This document shows, piece by piece, positions 1 through 11,324 of a stretch of DNA of 64,000 nt. Where the stretch lies: contig CM043956.1 of NCBI GenBank assembly GCA_014529385.2, positions 59,219,120 through 59,283,119 on the forward strand. The letters are read 5' to 3'. Origin of the DNA: Adiantum capillus-veneris. Taxonomy: Eukaryota > Streptophyta > Polypodiopsida > Polypodiales > Pteridaceae. A model generated the notes under the pieces. The model worked only from the letters and a program-made list of their open reading frames with translations. It was not told the origin of the DNA and ran no database searches. Every line of letters starts with the position of its first letter. Within the stretch, counting starts at the first letter, position 1. Position numbers and translations under genes: made by a program.

Positions 1-464
1 CAGATGTCACTCTTTACCAAAATATTGTTGGATGTCTCATTTATGTATGAAACACGAGGCTGAATATTCAGTTTTCAGTCTCACAGGTCATCAGATTTAT
101 GCATAGCCCATGGTTTAAGCATTGGCAGGTAGTCAAGAGGATTGTCCGCTACTTGAGTGGCACTTTACATCTTGGCTTGTTTTATCCCAAGGGGGGGGTC
201 ATTGCCGCTAACACTATCTACACTGACAGTCAGAGTGCATTGGTAGTTGCAAGGAACCCAGTTTTTCATGCTCGCACAAAGCACATTGAGGTGCATTACC
301 ACTATGTTAGGGAGAGGCTCTGAGCAGGAGAGATTAGCTTGGCTTATGTGCCAACACAGGACAACCTTGCATATCTTTTCACAAAGGCATTGTCTTGTGA
401 GAAGTTCAAATCTTTCTGCAAAGCTTTGGGCTCACTCCCCTTTGTGGACTGGTCATGTCCTTAG
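1..464 (+). pseudogene. Ty1/copia polyprotein C-terminus (RT end and RNase H), decayed
   Basis: One frame from about position 12 to the TAG at 462-464 reads as the end of a copia polyprotein. It shows the segment after the RT palm (VKRIVRYLSGTLHLGLFY) and then the last RNase H motifs (DSQSALVVARNPVFHARTKH and the LFTKAL tail). Two in-frame TGA stops lie near 48 and at 321-323. The middle of RNase H, about 70 residues between LGLFYPKG and the DSQSA motif, is missing, which indicates an internal deletion. The rest of the element lies left of the window. It is followed after 63 bp by its own LTR. Non-functional; family assignment is firm, the exact lineage is not. Confidence 0.85.
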
Positions 465-515
465 GGCATAGCACCTCCTTTTACTCATGTGCCAGCTCTC
501 ATTCACCGCATCACT

Positions 516-527
516 CCAGGGGGGATT
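516..527 (+). other. polypurine tract of copia element X
   Basis: CCAGGGGGGATT lies immediately upstream of the LTR start at 528, in the position where plus-strand DNA synthesis is primed. Confidence 0.6.
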
Positions 528-757
528 TGTTACCATATACATGTGGTAGTGATGTGTGTGAACACACTTAGGACCACCAGGGCATTTTTTTCCCTCTTTA
601 GGAGATTTTTTCCCCCGTGCATTGTATATACGGCCATTCACTCTAGGGCTATCCATCTTTCCATTGCACACTAAGTAATGCACTCTCTGTTGTGTGCCTT
701 GAGTTTCCTTCGTCTTCTCCAAGCTGTGTGTGTTTTCTTGCAACCCTAAGTCCAACA
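528..757 (+). repeat. 3' LTR of copia element X
   Basis: A 230 bp segment begins TGTTACCATATAC and ends CCCTAAGTCCAACA, so it has the TG..CA ends and short inverted termini (TGTT/AACA) of an LTR. A G-run polypurine tract (CCAGGGGGGAT, 516-526) sits directly before it. The five bases after it (TAGCC, 758-762) match the sequence at the same place in the two intact copies of the 270-bp repeat (9851 and 10129), as expected for target-site sequence. A TATA-like TGTATATACG occurs at 623-632. The matching 5' LTR is outside the window. Confidence 0.75.
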
Positions 758-996
758 TAGCCATGCCCGATCTCCGCACACCTCGGTCTAGAGGTGCATG
801 GAGATCAGGACCACATGGTAATAATCTCGTCTTTATTCGTCAATGTCTATATATTTGGGTGTGTGTGCTATTGAAGTCCGATTGCGTTATTTTACTTCGT
901 TTGTCAAAGTCCGTTTGCATTTTTGTAAAAAACACATCATTTTTGAAGACTTTTGCGTTTTCAAAGTCTGTTTGCGGTTTTTTTACTGTTTGTTGC

Positions 997-1265
997 TGTT
1001 TAAGGCATAGACATTCAGAATAGACAAACACAGGAATCAGAATGGAACTGGACCTGGAACAGAACACAGAAACTGACAACAGACTAAATCCGCCATAACT
1101 TCTGCTTTCACATTCCCAAGAAGACACTGATCGACAGTTACATAGTTCGAGAATACTAATGGGCAACGCCCTTTCCCAAGAACACCCCTTGGAATCCCAA
1201 AAGTACAAAAGTTAACATTCCCAATTCCACTAAGATTAAACATCCAAAATTTCCTAGGCTTAACA
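997..1265 (-). repeat. 3' LTR of gypsy element A
   Basis: 269 bp, TGTTTAAGGC...TAGGCTTAACA on the plus strand, with TG..CA ends. It is the pair of 9553-9821. The inner side (1266 onward) has no clear polypurine tract. Confidence 0.9.
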
Positions 1266-1276
1266 CCTGGCACAGC

Positions 1277-3238
1277 CTAGTGGCTAGAGCCATAGGCTGA
1301 CCTGGACCCACAATCCCTTGATCGAACAATCTGCTCCCCAGCATCCCCTTCTGCATCTGCCTTTTCTGCTGCAACATCCGAATCCACCTGCTTTTCCACC
1401 TCTGCTTCCACCTGCTTTTCCACTTCCGATTCCACTTCTCTTGCTGCAATCTGATTTGGTCCCAAAACATCATTGCTCAGCTTCGTTTTCCACTTACTCA
1501 AACCCCCTGCATTCACTTCAATCTCCTTACTTTTATCCTTCAACTCCTCCATCTCTGCCACTAATTTCTCATTCTCCACCTTCAATGCCTCATTCTCCCT
1601 CCTAATGCTCTCCTTTCCAGCTAGCTGAAACCAATTCTTGAAGCTGTCTGTCGACACTTCCATATGCTCCTTCCAAAGCCTAGTTGCCTTATTCCACATC
1701 TCTTGTGTATATTTCAGCACTTCCTGCCTCAGGATATCCGCATCCAAATCAACAACCAAGATACCTGTCATTCCTTGGTTCTGCAATGCCGCCTTCTCCA
1801 TCTCCAGCAATGGAGTTAATCTATTAATCAGGAAAACATTCTCAGTGGTCAAATCAGCCACCTTATCCCCTAGTTCTTTAAATTTCTCATCCACTGTACT
1901 CTTCAGTCGGTCTACCCACCTAGTAAAATCCTCAGCTACACTCAGAACTTCAGCATTTCTTGCCATAGCCTCAGTTGTAATCCTCTTAACCTCCTCCTGC
2001 AATCTTTCCTTATCCGACCTCTCCTGAAACAACTGCATTCTAACTTTCTGCATTTCCCATTCTGGAATAGCACTACACTTATGTTCCAACTTCCATCACC
2101 CTAAGCGCCGCATCTTGATTCTGTAGGAACTCATTCAATTGAGTCAAACTGTTAGCTGCCTCTTCCACAGAAAAAATCCTCCTGTTCTCATAACTGTCAC
2201 TACTGCCTGCTTTAACTTTCAAACTTTTTAGAGCAGTCTTCTCCGCAGTTCCACCCATTCCTTTCATAAACAGCGTTACCTTCTTGCCTTTGGACTCCGA
2301 CTTCTTTGATTCTGATTCCATTGTGAAACTGTTCAGCTTTGATTCTGACTCCTCCAAACCCTTCCAAGAAACTTTGAAAGGTGATTTACCTTTTTCAACT
2401 GCTGGAGAGCCCAACAACAACTTCCTTCTCTTACTTCCACATACTATTCCCTCTTCTTTTACCACATCTGCCACCCACTGGTGTCTTCAAACCTGTTGCT
2501 ACTGTCGAAACCTTCAGAACATGCTCAAAAATTGCAGCCAAATAAGGTGCTACTCTGCCCACTGCTGGTGTCCGACGCCGGTCTCTCTTTCCAGTAAGCT
2601 GCATCTGATCATACAAAACTGATGCCCAATCAACTTTAATGCCTCTCTCAGCCTGAAACAATGGTGCAAAAGCCTCCTTAGACATGTAGGTAGTCTTCTG
2701 CAGAATGCACACCTTTTCCAAATACCAAAACAAATTTGAGGCTCTAATTCCACCTGCATTCTTCACCATTTAGTATGCCTTCATCCCAACCGGATTTCCA
2801 AATTCCCCCTTCATCTGGGAGTCAGTCAGCTTCCTCGTCTTAGCAGGCACAGGTAAACAGGGAACTTTGAAGACTTTGGAGACCAACTTTGGTGTCAAGC
2901 GAACATCCGCTGTAATCATTCCATCACTCTCCATCACTCTCCTTAATCATATTCCATTGATGCTCAGTGAACTCATTCTCTGCCCATGTATCCCAAGGTA
3001 GACATGCAAACTCATCAAGGCCTATGCGCTTGAGCCATACTTAGGTTTCTACCTCATTTGGGTCAAACGCTGCCACCGCCATCTCCACACTGCCCTGATC
3101 ACTCAGAGACTCAGCCTCATCACTCTCCACCTCGATGTGCTCTTCCTGTTGCCGCACCTTGAACAACTCCTCCATCGCCATCTTCATCGACTTGGTGTTC
3201 GGCATCGCTTCTGATGCATTATCATGCATACTCGCCAT
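1277..3238 (-). pseudogene. Extra 3' ORF of gypsy A with long coiled-coil C-terminus
   Basis: Downstream of integrase the minus strand holds about 2 kb of further coding sequence in pieces: 3238-3041, about 3040-2770, 2769-2431, 2474-2079 and 2089-1277. The first pieces are acidic and then globular (for example WDTWAENEFTEHQW). The last 270 codons are heptad-rich and charged, with repeats such as KVENEKLVAEMEELKDKSKE and EVESEVEKQVEAEVEKQV. This predicts a long coiled coil. A perfect 10-bp tandem duplication (CCATCACTCT twice, 2921-2940) causes one frameshift, and a stop sits at 2770. No signal peptide or membrane segment is visible, so it is not an obvious envelope protein, although it occupies that position. 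Function unknown. Confidence 0.6.
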
Positions 3239-3344
3239 CAGCTTTCCCTTAATATTCTCAAAAAATATTTTGCCCTTCTTCCCCGACTTAACAGTCTCAC
3301 TGAACTGCGACGTTCACACACTTGGATGTGATCCCCAACTCCTC

Positions 3345-4817
3345 TCACCACCTTACTCTTATGATGATGATTTTCTCCTCAATTTGGGCACGCCATGCAG
3401 GATTCACCCTAAAAATATTCGTCCTTAAGTGAGTCACATCAGCACTAAGCGAGTGTTTTGCCTTAAATTGAGTACGCCCACTTATGAGTACCTCTGTACC
3501 CTTTTGCCCAATTCCATTCCTCCGACTTTCCTCTTTCCGGACTTCAAATCCGACAGTCCGAATTCCGACTTCCAGTCCACAATCCGAATTCCGAATTCCA
3601 GATCCATTTACAGGTTTTGAATTGCTAGAACAAATTGCCAATTCTGCCTCTGAATATTCCATTGCAACCCACAAAACACCAACTGCTAACAATTTACTGC
3701 CAATATCCTCAGCCTTATTGACCATCCACTTGGGATCCTCAGGCACCTTTCCATTAAATTTCTTCAATCTGAATCCATTCACAGGTTTCAAAATCTTTGT
3801 TCCGAAGACGTCTTTCAACAAAAATGTTCCTTGGCCCTGTTCTGATTCAATCTGATAAGGTCCCAAATATCTCAGCTTCAACTTACCCGGATGTGGTCCC
3901 AATTTAGAATTATATAACATCACCCAATCCCCCTTGTGAAAACTTTTGAATTTCACCTGCCTAGACATCCATGCTTGTTTCCTCTTCTACTCAACTTCCA
4001 CCAAATAGGCACTCTGAATTCTATCCTCTTCAAATTTAAGCAGCTCCTTATGTCTATGAGAAATTGATTCCTCCGGACTTAACTTATACTGAATTGACAA
4101 CCTCAAGCTTGGAATTACATATTCCATTGGCACCACAGCTTCAATCCCAAATACCAATTTGAAAGGTGTCATTCCAGTCGCCACCTTAAAAGCTGTCCGA
4201 AAAGCTCATAGTGCTAAATCCAGTTTGTCATCCCAATCTGATTTGTTTACCGACACAATCTTCTTCAAAATTCTCACCAGCACTTTATTAGAGCTTTCTG
4301 CCTGCCCATTTGCTTGCGGATGATATGGAGTAGATTTCTTATGCAAAATCATATGTCTGGATGTCAACTCCTGAATCACAGAATTCGAAAAGTGTGTTCC
4401 CTGATCCGACACCAACTCTATAGGACTTCCAAATCTTGTCATAATGTTTTTATATAAAAACCGTGCCACACTTGCTGCTTTATTATCTCTCAAAGCCACT
4501 GCTTCCACCCATTTGGTAGCATAATCTCTTGCAACAAGAATATATCTGGAACCCGTCCTCTTTGCCCGTGGTTTTATTGGGCCTACAAAATCCATTCCCC
4601 ACTTCTAAAATGGTTCTAATGGCAAGATTGGATGATCCTGCATCCTATCCCCTTGTGTAAGCTGCCCCATCTTCTGACATTGAACACATTCCTTGGCAAA
4701 ATTATGTGCATCCTTCAATAACAAAGGCCACCAAAGTCCAGCTTGTAAAATTTTTCGACCTGTAATTTCCCTTGAGAAATGTCCTCCAGATGATCCCCAA
4801 TGTGCCTCCTGCAACAC
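3345..4817 (-). pseudogene. Integrase of gypsy A
   Basis: Integrase inserts the cDNA into the genome. The first piece (4817-4605) has the HHCC zinc-binding pattern H6, H13, C44, C47. The core (4595-4206) shows the catalytic triad in the motifs MDFVGP, VSDQGTHF and NGQAESSN. The C-terminal part (4184-3987, then 3968-3345) includes KGDWVMLYNSKLGPHPGKL, the usual SH3-like integrase tail, and continues into a long linker. Stop codons separate the pieces near 4600, 4200 and 3980. No chromodomain follows. Confidence 0.85.
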
Positions 4818-4856
4818 TGCTTCATGCTCTTCATCCGGAACACATCGTCGTATAAT

Positions 4857-5542
4857 CTAATATGCTCCTCTTCTATATAATGCTCCAACTATAATAAAAC
4901 ATGGTCTGCTCCTCAATACAAACTTCTTTCTCTGATCCGGAGACATTCTCGAAGGTAAAACTCCATCTGTCAGAAACTGAACCATCTGATCATACCAATT
5001 ATCAAAAAACTGTCCTTCCACACGGAACAAATCCGCATCAGGCAATTTATCCGATAATCCTGGTAATTCCTCCTTATGTTCCAATCTGCTGAGGTAATCC
5101 GCCACTGCATGCTGAGTTCCTGGAGTATGAACAACTATGTAATCAAATTCTTGCAAGTTTGCAACATGAGCATCCATCTTGCTAATCTGCCTTCCAAATT
5201 TGGCTTCTTTACCAGAAACAATAAAGCCTGATGATCCACATGAAAAACCACTTTATTCCCTAACAGATAATGTCAGAATTTTTCCAAAGCAAAAATCATT
5301 CCCAAAGCTTCCCTTTCCATAACTGTGTAATTCTTCTCCGGTGCTCTCAACATTCTACTAGCATAATAAACCGGTCTAAACCATCCCTTAATCTTCTCCT
5401 GCATTAAAACAACTCCTACTGCCATGTCGGAAGCATCACATACACATGAAACGGTAATTTCCAATTTGGTGGTTGAAGTATAGGTGAAACCACCAACATC
5501 TTTTTGATAATTTGAAAAGCCTTTTCTTGAGCTTCTCCCCAA
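4857..5542 (-). pseudogene. RNase H of gypsy A
   Basis: The piece 5542-5273 contains CDASDMAVGVVLMQ (first catalytic Asp), then YTVMEREALGMIFALEKF (catalytic Glu). After a stop, VDHQAL (near 5240-5225) supplies the next Asp, and the piece 5177-4857 has the end motif ADYLSRLEHK. All four acidic catalytic positions can therefore still be read, although in broken frames. A linker to the integrase zinc finger follows. Confidence 0.8.
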
Positions 5543-6572
5543 ACAAATTCCACTTCCTTTTTGGTCAAATGAGTAAGTGGTGCGCTCACATCCGCCAAAT
5601 ACCGTAAATACCTACCATGCCATTTGATCTGTCTAGCAAACCGCATCACTGCCTTCAATTTTTTTGGAGCTACCGCTTTCTGAAGTGCACTAATCTTGTC
5701 CCCAGCAATCGACATTCCTTCTTGAGAGATGATATGTCCCAACAATTTTCCCTTCTGTACTGCTATTGCACACTTCTGGGATTAAGTGACATCCAAAACA
5801 TCCTACATATTTCAAAAACACTTCCTCAAATATTCCAGTAGCCTGACTTTTTTCCCAAAAATTGAAAGATCATCCATAAAAATCCTCATAAAATCTGTCA
5901 AATGTGGCTCAAAGGTTTTAAACGCTGCCTTCGAAAATGATGGTGGTCCATTCTTCAATCCAAAGCTCATCACTGTATATGAAAAAGCTCCCCATTCTGT
6001 GATAAAAGCAGTTTTTTCAATATCCTCCTCAGCCATTGGTATTTGATTGTACCCTGAAAATCCATCAAGAAAAGTATACATCTCATGTCCCGGTACATCA
6101 TCCAGAACTAAATCAATAAAGGCAATGGAAATGGATGTGCAACTGTTGCTGCATTCAATTTTCTGTAATCCACACAAACCCTTAACTTCCTTGACTTCTT
6201 GGGTACCACTACTATTGGTGACAACCATTCCGCCTGATCCACTATCACTATGAATCCTGCATTTAGCAATTTATCCAATTCCTCTTTCACCTGCTTGGCA
6301 TAATTTGGATTCATCCTATATCTTTGCTGAATCACTGGAACAACATCCGTTCTCAAATTTATATGATGGTTGTACACTTGAGGATCCATGCCTTTCAAAT
6401 GAGAATAATCCCATGCAAAAACATCAATATACTCCAACAGTAATTCCTTCAAGTCCTTCTTGAAGCCATCCTCCAAATGAATACTAACTCTTACCATCTT
6501 TGGATGATCCTCCGTTCCCAAATTCAAATCCTGTAAATCATCCTCCTTAACTCGAGAAACTTTCTTTATCAT
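5416..6572 (-). pseudogene. Reverse transcriptase of gypsy A
   Basis: The fingers/palm start at 6572-6108 with ELDKLLNAGFI, EWLSPIVVVPKKS and RVCVDYRKLN. After a frameshift near 6120 the frame 6228-5812 gives LDGFSGYNQI and MSFGLKNGPPSF, then the catalytic box RIFMDDLSIFG. The thumb/connection (LGHIISQEGMSIAGDK, VSAPLTHLTKKEVEFVWG) is in 5745-5416. The FMDD box keeps both metal-binding aspartates. At least three lesions split the frame. Confidence 0.85.
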
Positions 6573-6659
6573 CTTATCATACAGAGCCTCCGCTCTCTAA
6601 ATTGCCTCCTTTGGCTCCAATTCCGAGTCCTCCATCACAGTTTCCTCTTGGATTTTCTT

Positions 6660-7206
6660 CTATTCTAAATTTTCCTGTTCCACACCATCTGTATTCCTCT
6701 GCAACTGATCAATTCCCAAACTGTTCTCTTTCTCTGCATATTTGTCAATGATCCGCTCCACATCTACCTCAAATACTGGAACAATTGTTGGATTTGCTGC
6801 TAGGAAATATGCTTCTTCATCATCCTCCAATCCTTCAGACATGTTAATTGCTTGTGCCAACATTGGCTTCGTCTCTTCTGACAATTCCTTCTTCAGCCCC
6901 ATCGGTAACGTAACTTCCCTCTTTCCTTTCTTAACTGTCACTTCATTTTTTCCCCAACCCTGTTTTAGCTTAGCCGTGCAAAACCATGGCCTAGGTATTT
7001 TTTGAATCCTTCATCCTGATGACTACAAAGTTTACCATAAAATGCAATTCATGAATGATAATTCCTTGCCTCCTTAACATCCCCACTGGTTGAACTCTGC
7101 TCTGATAAGCCATATGCACTTGAAATGGAGCTGGTTCCAACCTGACATCTTGCATCCTTAGAAATTTCGATTCCGAAAGTATGTTGATCCCTGATCCACC
7201 ATCCAA
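6660..7206 (-). pseudogene. Aspartic protease and PR-RT linker of gypsy A
   Basis: The active-site motif LLDGGSGINILS is at about 7212-7177, with DGG in place of the DSG/DTG common elsewhere; related plant Athila/Tat proteases share this form. The second piece (6941-6660) is an acidic linker containing PMLAQAINMSEGLEDDEEAY. Frameshifts lie near 7210 and 6990. Confidence 0.7.
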
Positions 7207-8040
7207 TAGAACATCGGAAATTTGCGGTTATTAAATTCCAATGACAGTGTTGGTACTGAAAAATCCACATCCTCCGGGCTAATCTGGCAACTCTGAACTG
7301 TTTGCTGCACCTCATTCATACTCGAAACAGTCTTTGACCTTCGCATCATTGTATATAATCTATCTATGAAAATTGGAACTAATGACAAGAACTGATCCAA
7401 GGTAAAATGTATAGAGGAATTAGTTAATTCTTCAAACAAGGCATCCGTCCTTTCTCTTTCCTTCTCCTCCTTTTTTACTCCTTTCTCCTTCGATTTAAGC
7501 TTACTCTGCTGTTGATCCTTTTCCATCAAATCTTCAGCTACCTCATCCCGAATCTCCTTCTGCTCCTCCCAGTCCAGCGGAGGTTTCAACCTTGCTTTTG
7601 ACCTTGTTGTCACTAATACATCTACTTCCTCTTGCAAACATTTCGAACAATCACATTCCGACTGACAATCGATAGCGACTTCATTCACCCCTTGATCCTG
7701 AAACGATTCTACTACTATCAAACTACTTCCTGGCTCTTTGTTTGCTTCAGCTGACTGTGCTGGTGGTGCTGGCAACTGCGGCACTTGCGCCCTTGGCTGT
7801 TGCTGATTCTCCCCTTGATAATTCCAAACCGGCTGATTCCATCCTTGTGGTTGTGGCTGCCAATTCTGCCAACGCTGCTGCTGATCCGAATTTCCCCCCC
7901 ACGGGGGCTTGAATTCTGCCATCCTCCAAATCTCGGTCCTCCTCCCGAATTGAAATTTCCTCTAAATGATGGTCCCCCTTGATTAAACTGTGGTCTCCAC
8001 CCAGAATACGGTTGTTGCCTTTGCCAACCTTGATTATTGA
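7158..8040 (-). pseudogene. Gag C-terminal low-complexity region of gypsy A
   Basis: The piece 7922-7158 begins with a Q/W/P-rich stretch (QQQRWQNWQPQPQGWNQPVW) and continues into a charged linker before protease. A G/F/R-rich stretch (GGPSFRGNFNSGGGPRFGGW) lies just upstream, near 8040-7930, in another frame. The frame switches at a C-run/G-run at about 7893-7906. Such GR/QW-rich tails resemble RNA-binding low-complexity regions; a role in RNA packaging is inference. Confidence 0.5.
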
Positions 8041-9298
8041 ACATCCTCTGCCTTCCTACTGTCTCTTGGAAAAACCCCATGAGTTTGAGGTCCTTGTTGC
8101 TGTATCTTCTGCTGAATCCTTTCTGGTACAACACCCCTAAAATTTGGATTAAACCAACATTCCTTTGTCCAATGCCCATCCTTAACAAAAATTTCACAAT
8201 GAGGGGTTTTTGATTCCACAACTTTCTGCACTCCCAACTTCTTCAATTTCTTTGCCACCAAATTTTCCACTCTATCCTCTTTCTCTTTAGACTTTTTCTT
8301 CCACTTCTTTTTGCTTTTCTTCTTCTTATCCTCATCTGCTTCTGAATCCAAATCATCACTATAATCCTCTTCACTATCAGAATCCGTTTCCGTATCTGAA
8401 TTAGTATCAGTTTCCGAATCCGAATCACTGTCCGAATCCAAATTATCTGACCTCTTCTTTTTCTTCGACCTACTTTTCTTCTTTTCTTTAGATGACCTCT
8501 TGGCTGCTTTCCCATGAGAGACCCCAAACCTTTTATCTGCTCTTTGAGCTGTTTCCAGTAATGCTTGTATTCCACCTGCAACATCAACTCCAACAACAAC
8601 ATTCTTCAATTCCTTCCTTGATCCATTCAAAAAATATCCAGCAAGCATTTCATCAGTTGGCCTTTCTTGAGCAGTCAACCTTCTCACATATTGGTTAAAA
8701 TTTTGTGCATAATCCTCAACAAACATTTTCCTTTGTTTCACTTCCCTAAGCTTGGTCAACACATCATGTGGAGTCTTTTCCCTTCTGAACCTATTAAAAA
8801 ATGTTGCTTTCAAACCTTCATAATCGGCAAAATGACCTGCTGGAAAATTACTGAACCATTGCATAGCCTTCCCATCCAATGTAGCCTCAAACTGGTGCAT
8901 CTTAGCCTGGGCATCGTACACTCCGGCAAATCCTCTGGCTGCCATCTTGTTTCGTATTGATATATGCGGCAATCGGGGTCTTCTTTCGACTTTCCCGAAA
9001 AGGTCAAGAATTTGATGCGCATATCCTGCCTAGCCGCCGCCATATTTGTAAGTCCACTTGGTTGTACAAGATTTCTTGCACTGGTACTTCCCAACGGATC
9101 AAAAATTAATCTCCTTCTCGCCACTAATGCATGCTGAACAACTGCAACCGCCAACAGCCGCGGAAATATATCCCGTTCTTCATTTGCTACTTCTTCTTCC
9201 CATCTATCACTTAGATAATCCTCTGCGCCATCCAAATCCTCCACAGTATCATCTGAATCTTCCCCTATAGAAACTCGGTGCATCCCAGTATAATCCAA
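8034..9298 (-). pseudogene. Gag of gypsy A
   Basis: The N-terminal frame 9298-8975 has an acidic start (EDSDDTVEDLDGAEDY) and a predicted capsid start (MRIKFLTFSGKSKEDP). A frameshift near 8975 moves to the frame ending at 8034, which carries the retrotransposon-gag core (MQWFSNFPAGHFADYEGLKA, FFNRFRREKTPHDVL). Next come a Lys-rich block and an Asp/Ser/Glu-rich block (about 8470-8330), then a zinc knuckle CEIFVKDGHWTKEC. In that knuckle the second Cys is replaced by Phe, so metal binding is probably lost. Gag would form the particle and bind the element RNA. Confidence 0.8.
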
Positions 9299-9538
9299 AA
9301 TTCCCTGCAGTTCCGAACGCTGACCATCTCACCCATAAAACTACCGAAACTGCCTAGCAACTGACCTTGTCCAATACGGGAATGTATCCTCTTCCGCTTC
9401 CTCCAGAGTGCAACCAACCACCCATACCCACTTACACTATTCTGAACATCCTCCCTCCCTTCAACTAAACCTTTCACTACCATAGCACTCTCTCCTACGA
9501 GAGAAACTTGAATCCGTCCATGCTACATCACACTTACA

Positions 9539-9552
9539 CCGTGATCGCCAAG
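9539..9552 (-). other. Putative primer-binding site of gypsy A
   Basis: On the minus strand, directly inside the 5' LTR, the sequence reads CT then TGGCGATCACGG. Gypsy primer sites commonly begin TGG two bases from the LTR. I cannot name the tRNA from the sequence alone. Confidence 0.45.
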
Positions 9553-9821
9553 TGTTTAAGGCATAGACATTTAGAATAGACAAACACATGAATCAGAATG
9601 GAACTGGAACTGGAACAGAACATACAAACTGACAACATACTAAATCCGCCATAACTTCCGGTTTCACATTCCCAAGAAGACACTGATTGACAGTTACATA
9701 GTTCAAGAATACTAATGGGCAACGCCCTTTCCCAAGAACACCCCTTGGAATCCCAAAAGTACAAAAGTTAACATTCCCAATTCCACTAAGGGAAAACATC
9801 CAAAATTTCCTAGGCTTAACA
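9553..9821 (-). repeat. 5' LTR of gypsy element A
   Basis: 269 bp, same ends as 997-1265. The differences between the copies are scattered substitutions, including a small cluster AAGATTAA / AAGGGAAA near the right end. Confidence 0.9.
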
Positions 9822-10340
9822 GCTGCTAGCTCTAACAACCTCACATTTTCTAGCCATGCTTGATCTTCGCACACCCCAGTTTAGAGGTGCATGAAGATCA
9901 AGACCACATGGTAATAATCTCATTTTTATTGGTCAATGACTATATATTAGGGATTTTGAAGTCTATGTGCATTAATGAAGTCTTATTGCAATATTTTACT
10001 TCGTTTGTCGAAGTTCGTTGGTGTTTTTGAAGTACACAAGTCATTTCTTAAGACTGTTGCGTTTTTGTAGTACGTCCGTTTGCGATTTTTCTACCATTTC
10101 CTACTAGCTCTATCAACCTCACATTCTCTAGCCATGCCCAATCTCCGCACACCTCGATCTAGAGGTGCACGTACATCAGAACCACCGTGTAATGATCTTG
10201 TCTTTATTGATCAATGTCTATATATTAGGGTTTGACATAAGTCTATTTTTGAAATCTTTTTGCATTTTTGTAGTCTGTGTGCGCTATTGAAGTCCAATTG
10301 CACTAGTTTACTTTGCTTGTCAAAGCTCTTTTGCTCCTAA

Positions 10341-11324
10341 CATTGAGCGGCTAACACTAAGCATGTAGTCTTCAACGACCTAAATACGGAGTAGTCCTTC
10401 CTGAGCGATAAGCGACTAAATAGCTAATCGGCTACCTATAAGCGACAATCCCTAATAAACCGTTTGAATACCGATTAAACCTACACGATTAGCCCTAAGT
10501 TGCCAAGTGACTAAATAAAGAAACTAGTGGAGTCGCGTGTAAGACTAAGTGGGCTCGGCTAAACGATTCAATACTTAAGCAACTACACACTCTAATTAAG
10601 CACCTAACCTTCACCGATCAGCCGTGGATCAGTCGTAAGCGATAAAATCACTTATTACTTAAACGATTAGTGTTAAATGACTAAACCTAATAAAGTGAAT
10701 AGCCTACAATAAGTCACAATTACAAAATAACAATATATTTTTCAAATTCTAAATTTAGGTACACAAAAACAACAAAACTAAATATAAAAGAACATAAATC
10801 AAAATAAATCTTTCTTTTAATAATAAAATATAGTTATCTTTCTTAGTTAATGATGATTTTTAATTAATATTAGTTATAAAATAATATTTTATTTTAAAAA
10901 AATGTGAAAAATATGTGTGTGCATCATATATAGCGTGTTTATATTGTTTAGCATGCATTTTTATTTACTTGCATGCATGTTTATGTGAATGTGTGTGTGT
11001 GTATACAACAAAAAAGAATGTTAGAGCACTCACATGTGGCCTATTTGAGCAAGAAAGAGTTGGAAGAATGTCCTCAAACCTACAAAAACACACACACAAA
11101 TACATGCTATGTTACACACACATACACTAAAGTACACAAATCTACAAGGAAACTTGAAAAGAATCTCACATTGTTGATAGGGAGTAGCCCACAAGTGAAA
11201 CTCTCACCTCCAGCAAGTCGTGAGGCAACAGATCTACAGCAAGTGAGGAGGAGGAGGGCAAGAGAAGAAGAGAAGAAAGGAGAGAAATTTGTAGGAAAGA
11301 CTCATGGTCTTGTTTTTTGCATGG
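10341..11324. other. AT-rich spacer, no gene recognised
   Basis: 10341-10700 has many short AGCGACTAA / ATTAAGC type words without clear periodicity. 10700-10910 is very AT-rich. 10915-11324 holds a 141-codon open frame with many TGTG and ACAC tracts. It matches no family that I recognise, and I do not call it a gene. Confidence 0.5.

Larger units (their letters stand above)
997..9821 (-). mobile_element. Ty3/gypsy LTR retrotransposon A (Athila/Tat-like, non-chromovirus), full length but decayed
   Basis: An 8.8 kb element is flanked by two 269 bp LTRs that differ at about 13 positions (roughly 5%). Flanking pentamers GTTGC (992-996) and GCTGC (9822-9826) look like a target duplication with one mismatch. 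The order on the minus strand is gag, protease, RT, RNase H, integrase, then a further long coding region. There is no chromodomain after integrase. The protease motif is DGG and the RT has a FMDD box, which fits the Athila/Tat side of Ty3/gypsy. Only a single RNase H is visible between RT and integrase, unlike elements D and E. Many frameshifts and stops make it non-autonomous. Confidence 0.9.
758..10340. repeat. Tandem repeat of about 270 bp, three units, split by gypsy element A
   Basis: Three homologous units start at TAGCCATGC: 758-996 continued at 9827-9850, 9851-10128 (278 bp), and 10129 to about 10340 (partial). Each carries the blocks CTCCGCACACCTCG (or a close variant), GAGGTGCA, a TCAATG(T/A)CTATATATT block, and several repeats of a TTTGAAGTC/CAAAGTC type motif. 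Unit 1 is interrupted by gypsy A, and its two halves rejoin to match the junction seen in unit 2. No coding potential is evident. It could be a minor satellite or the tandem-repeat part of an older element. Confidence 0.75.

Noticed and set aside
1277..2089. Retroviral-type envelope protein
   Set aside because: No signal peptide, membrane segment or cleavage site; the region is soluble and coiled coil.
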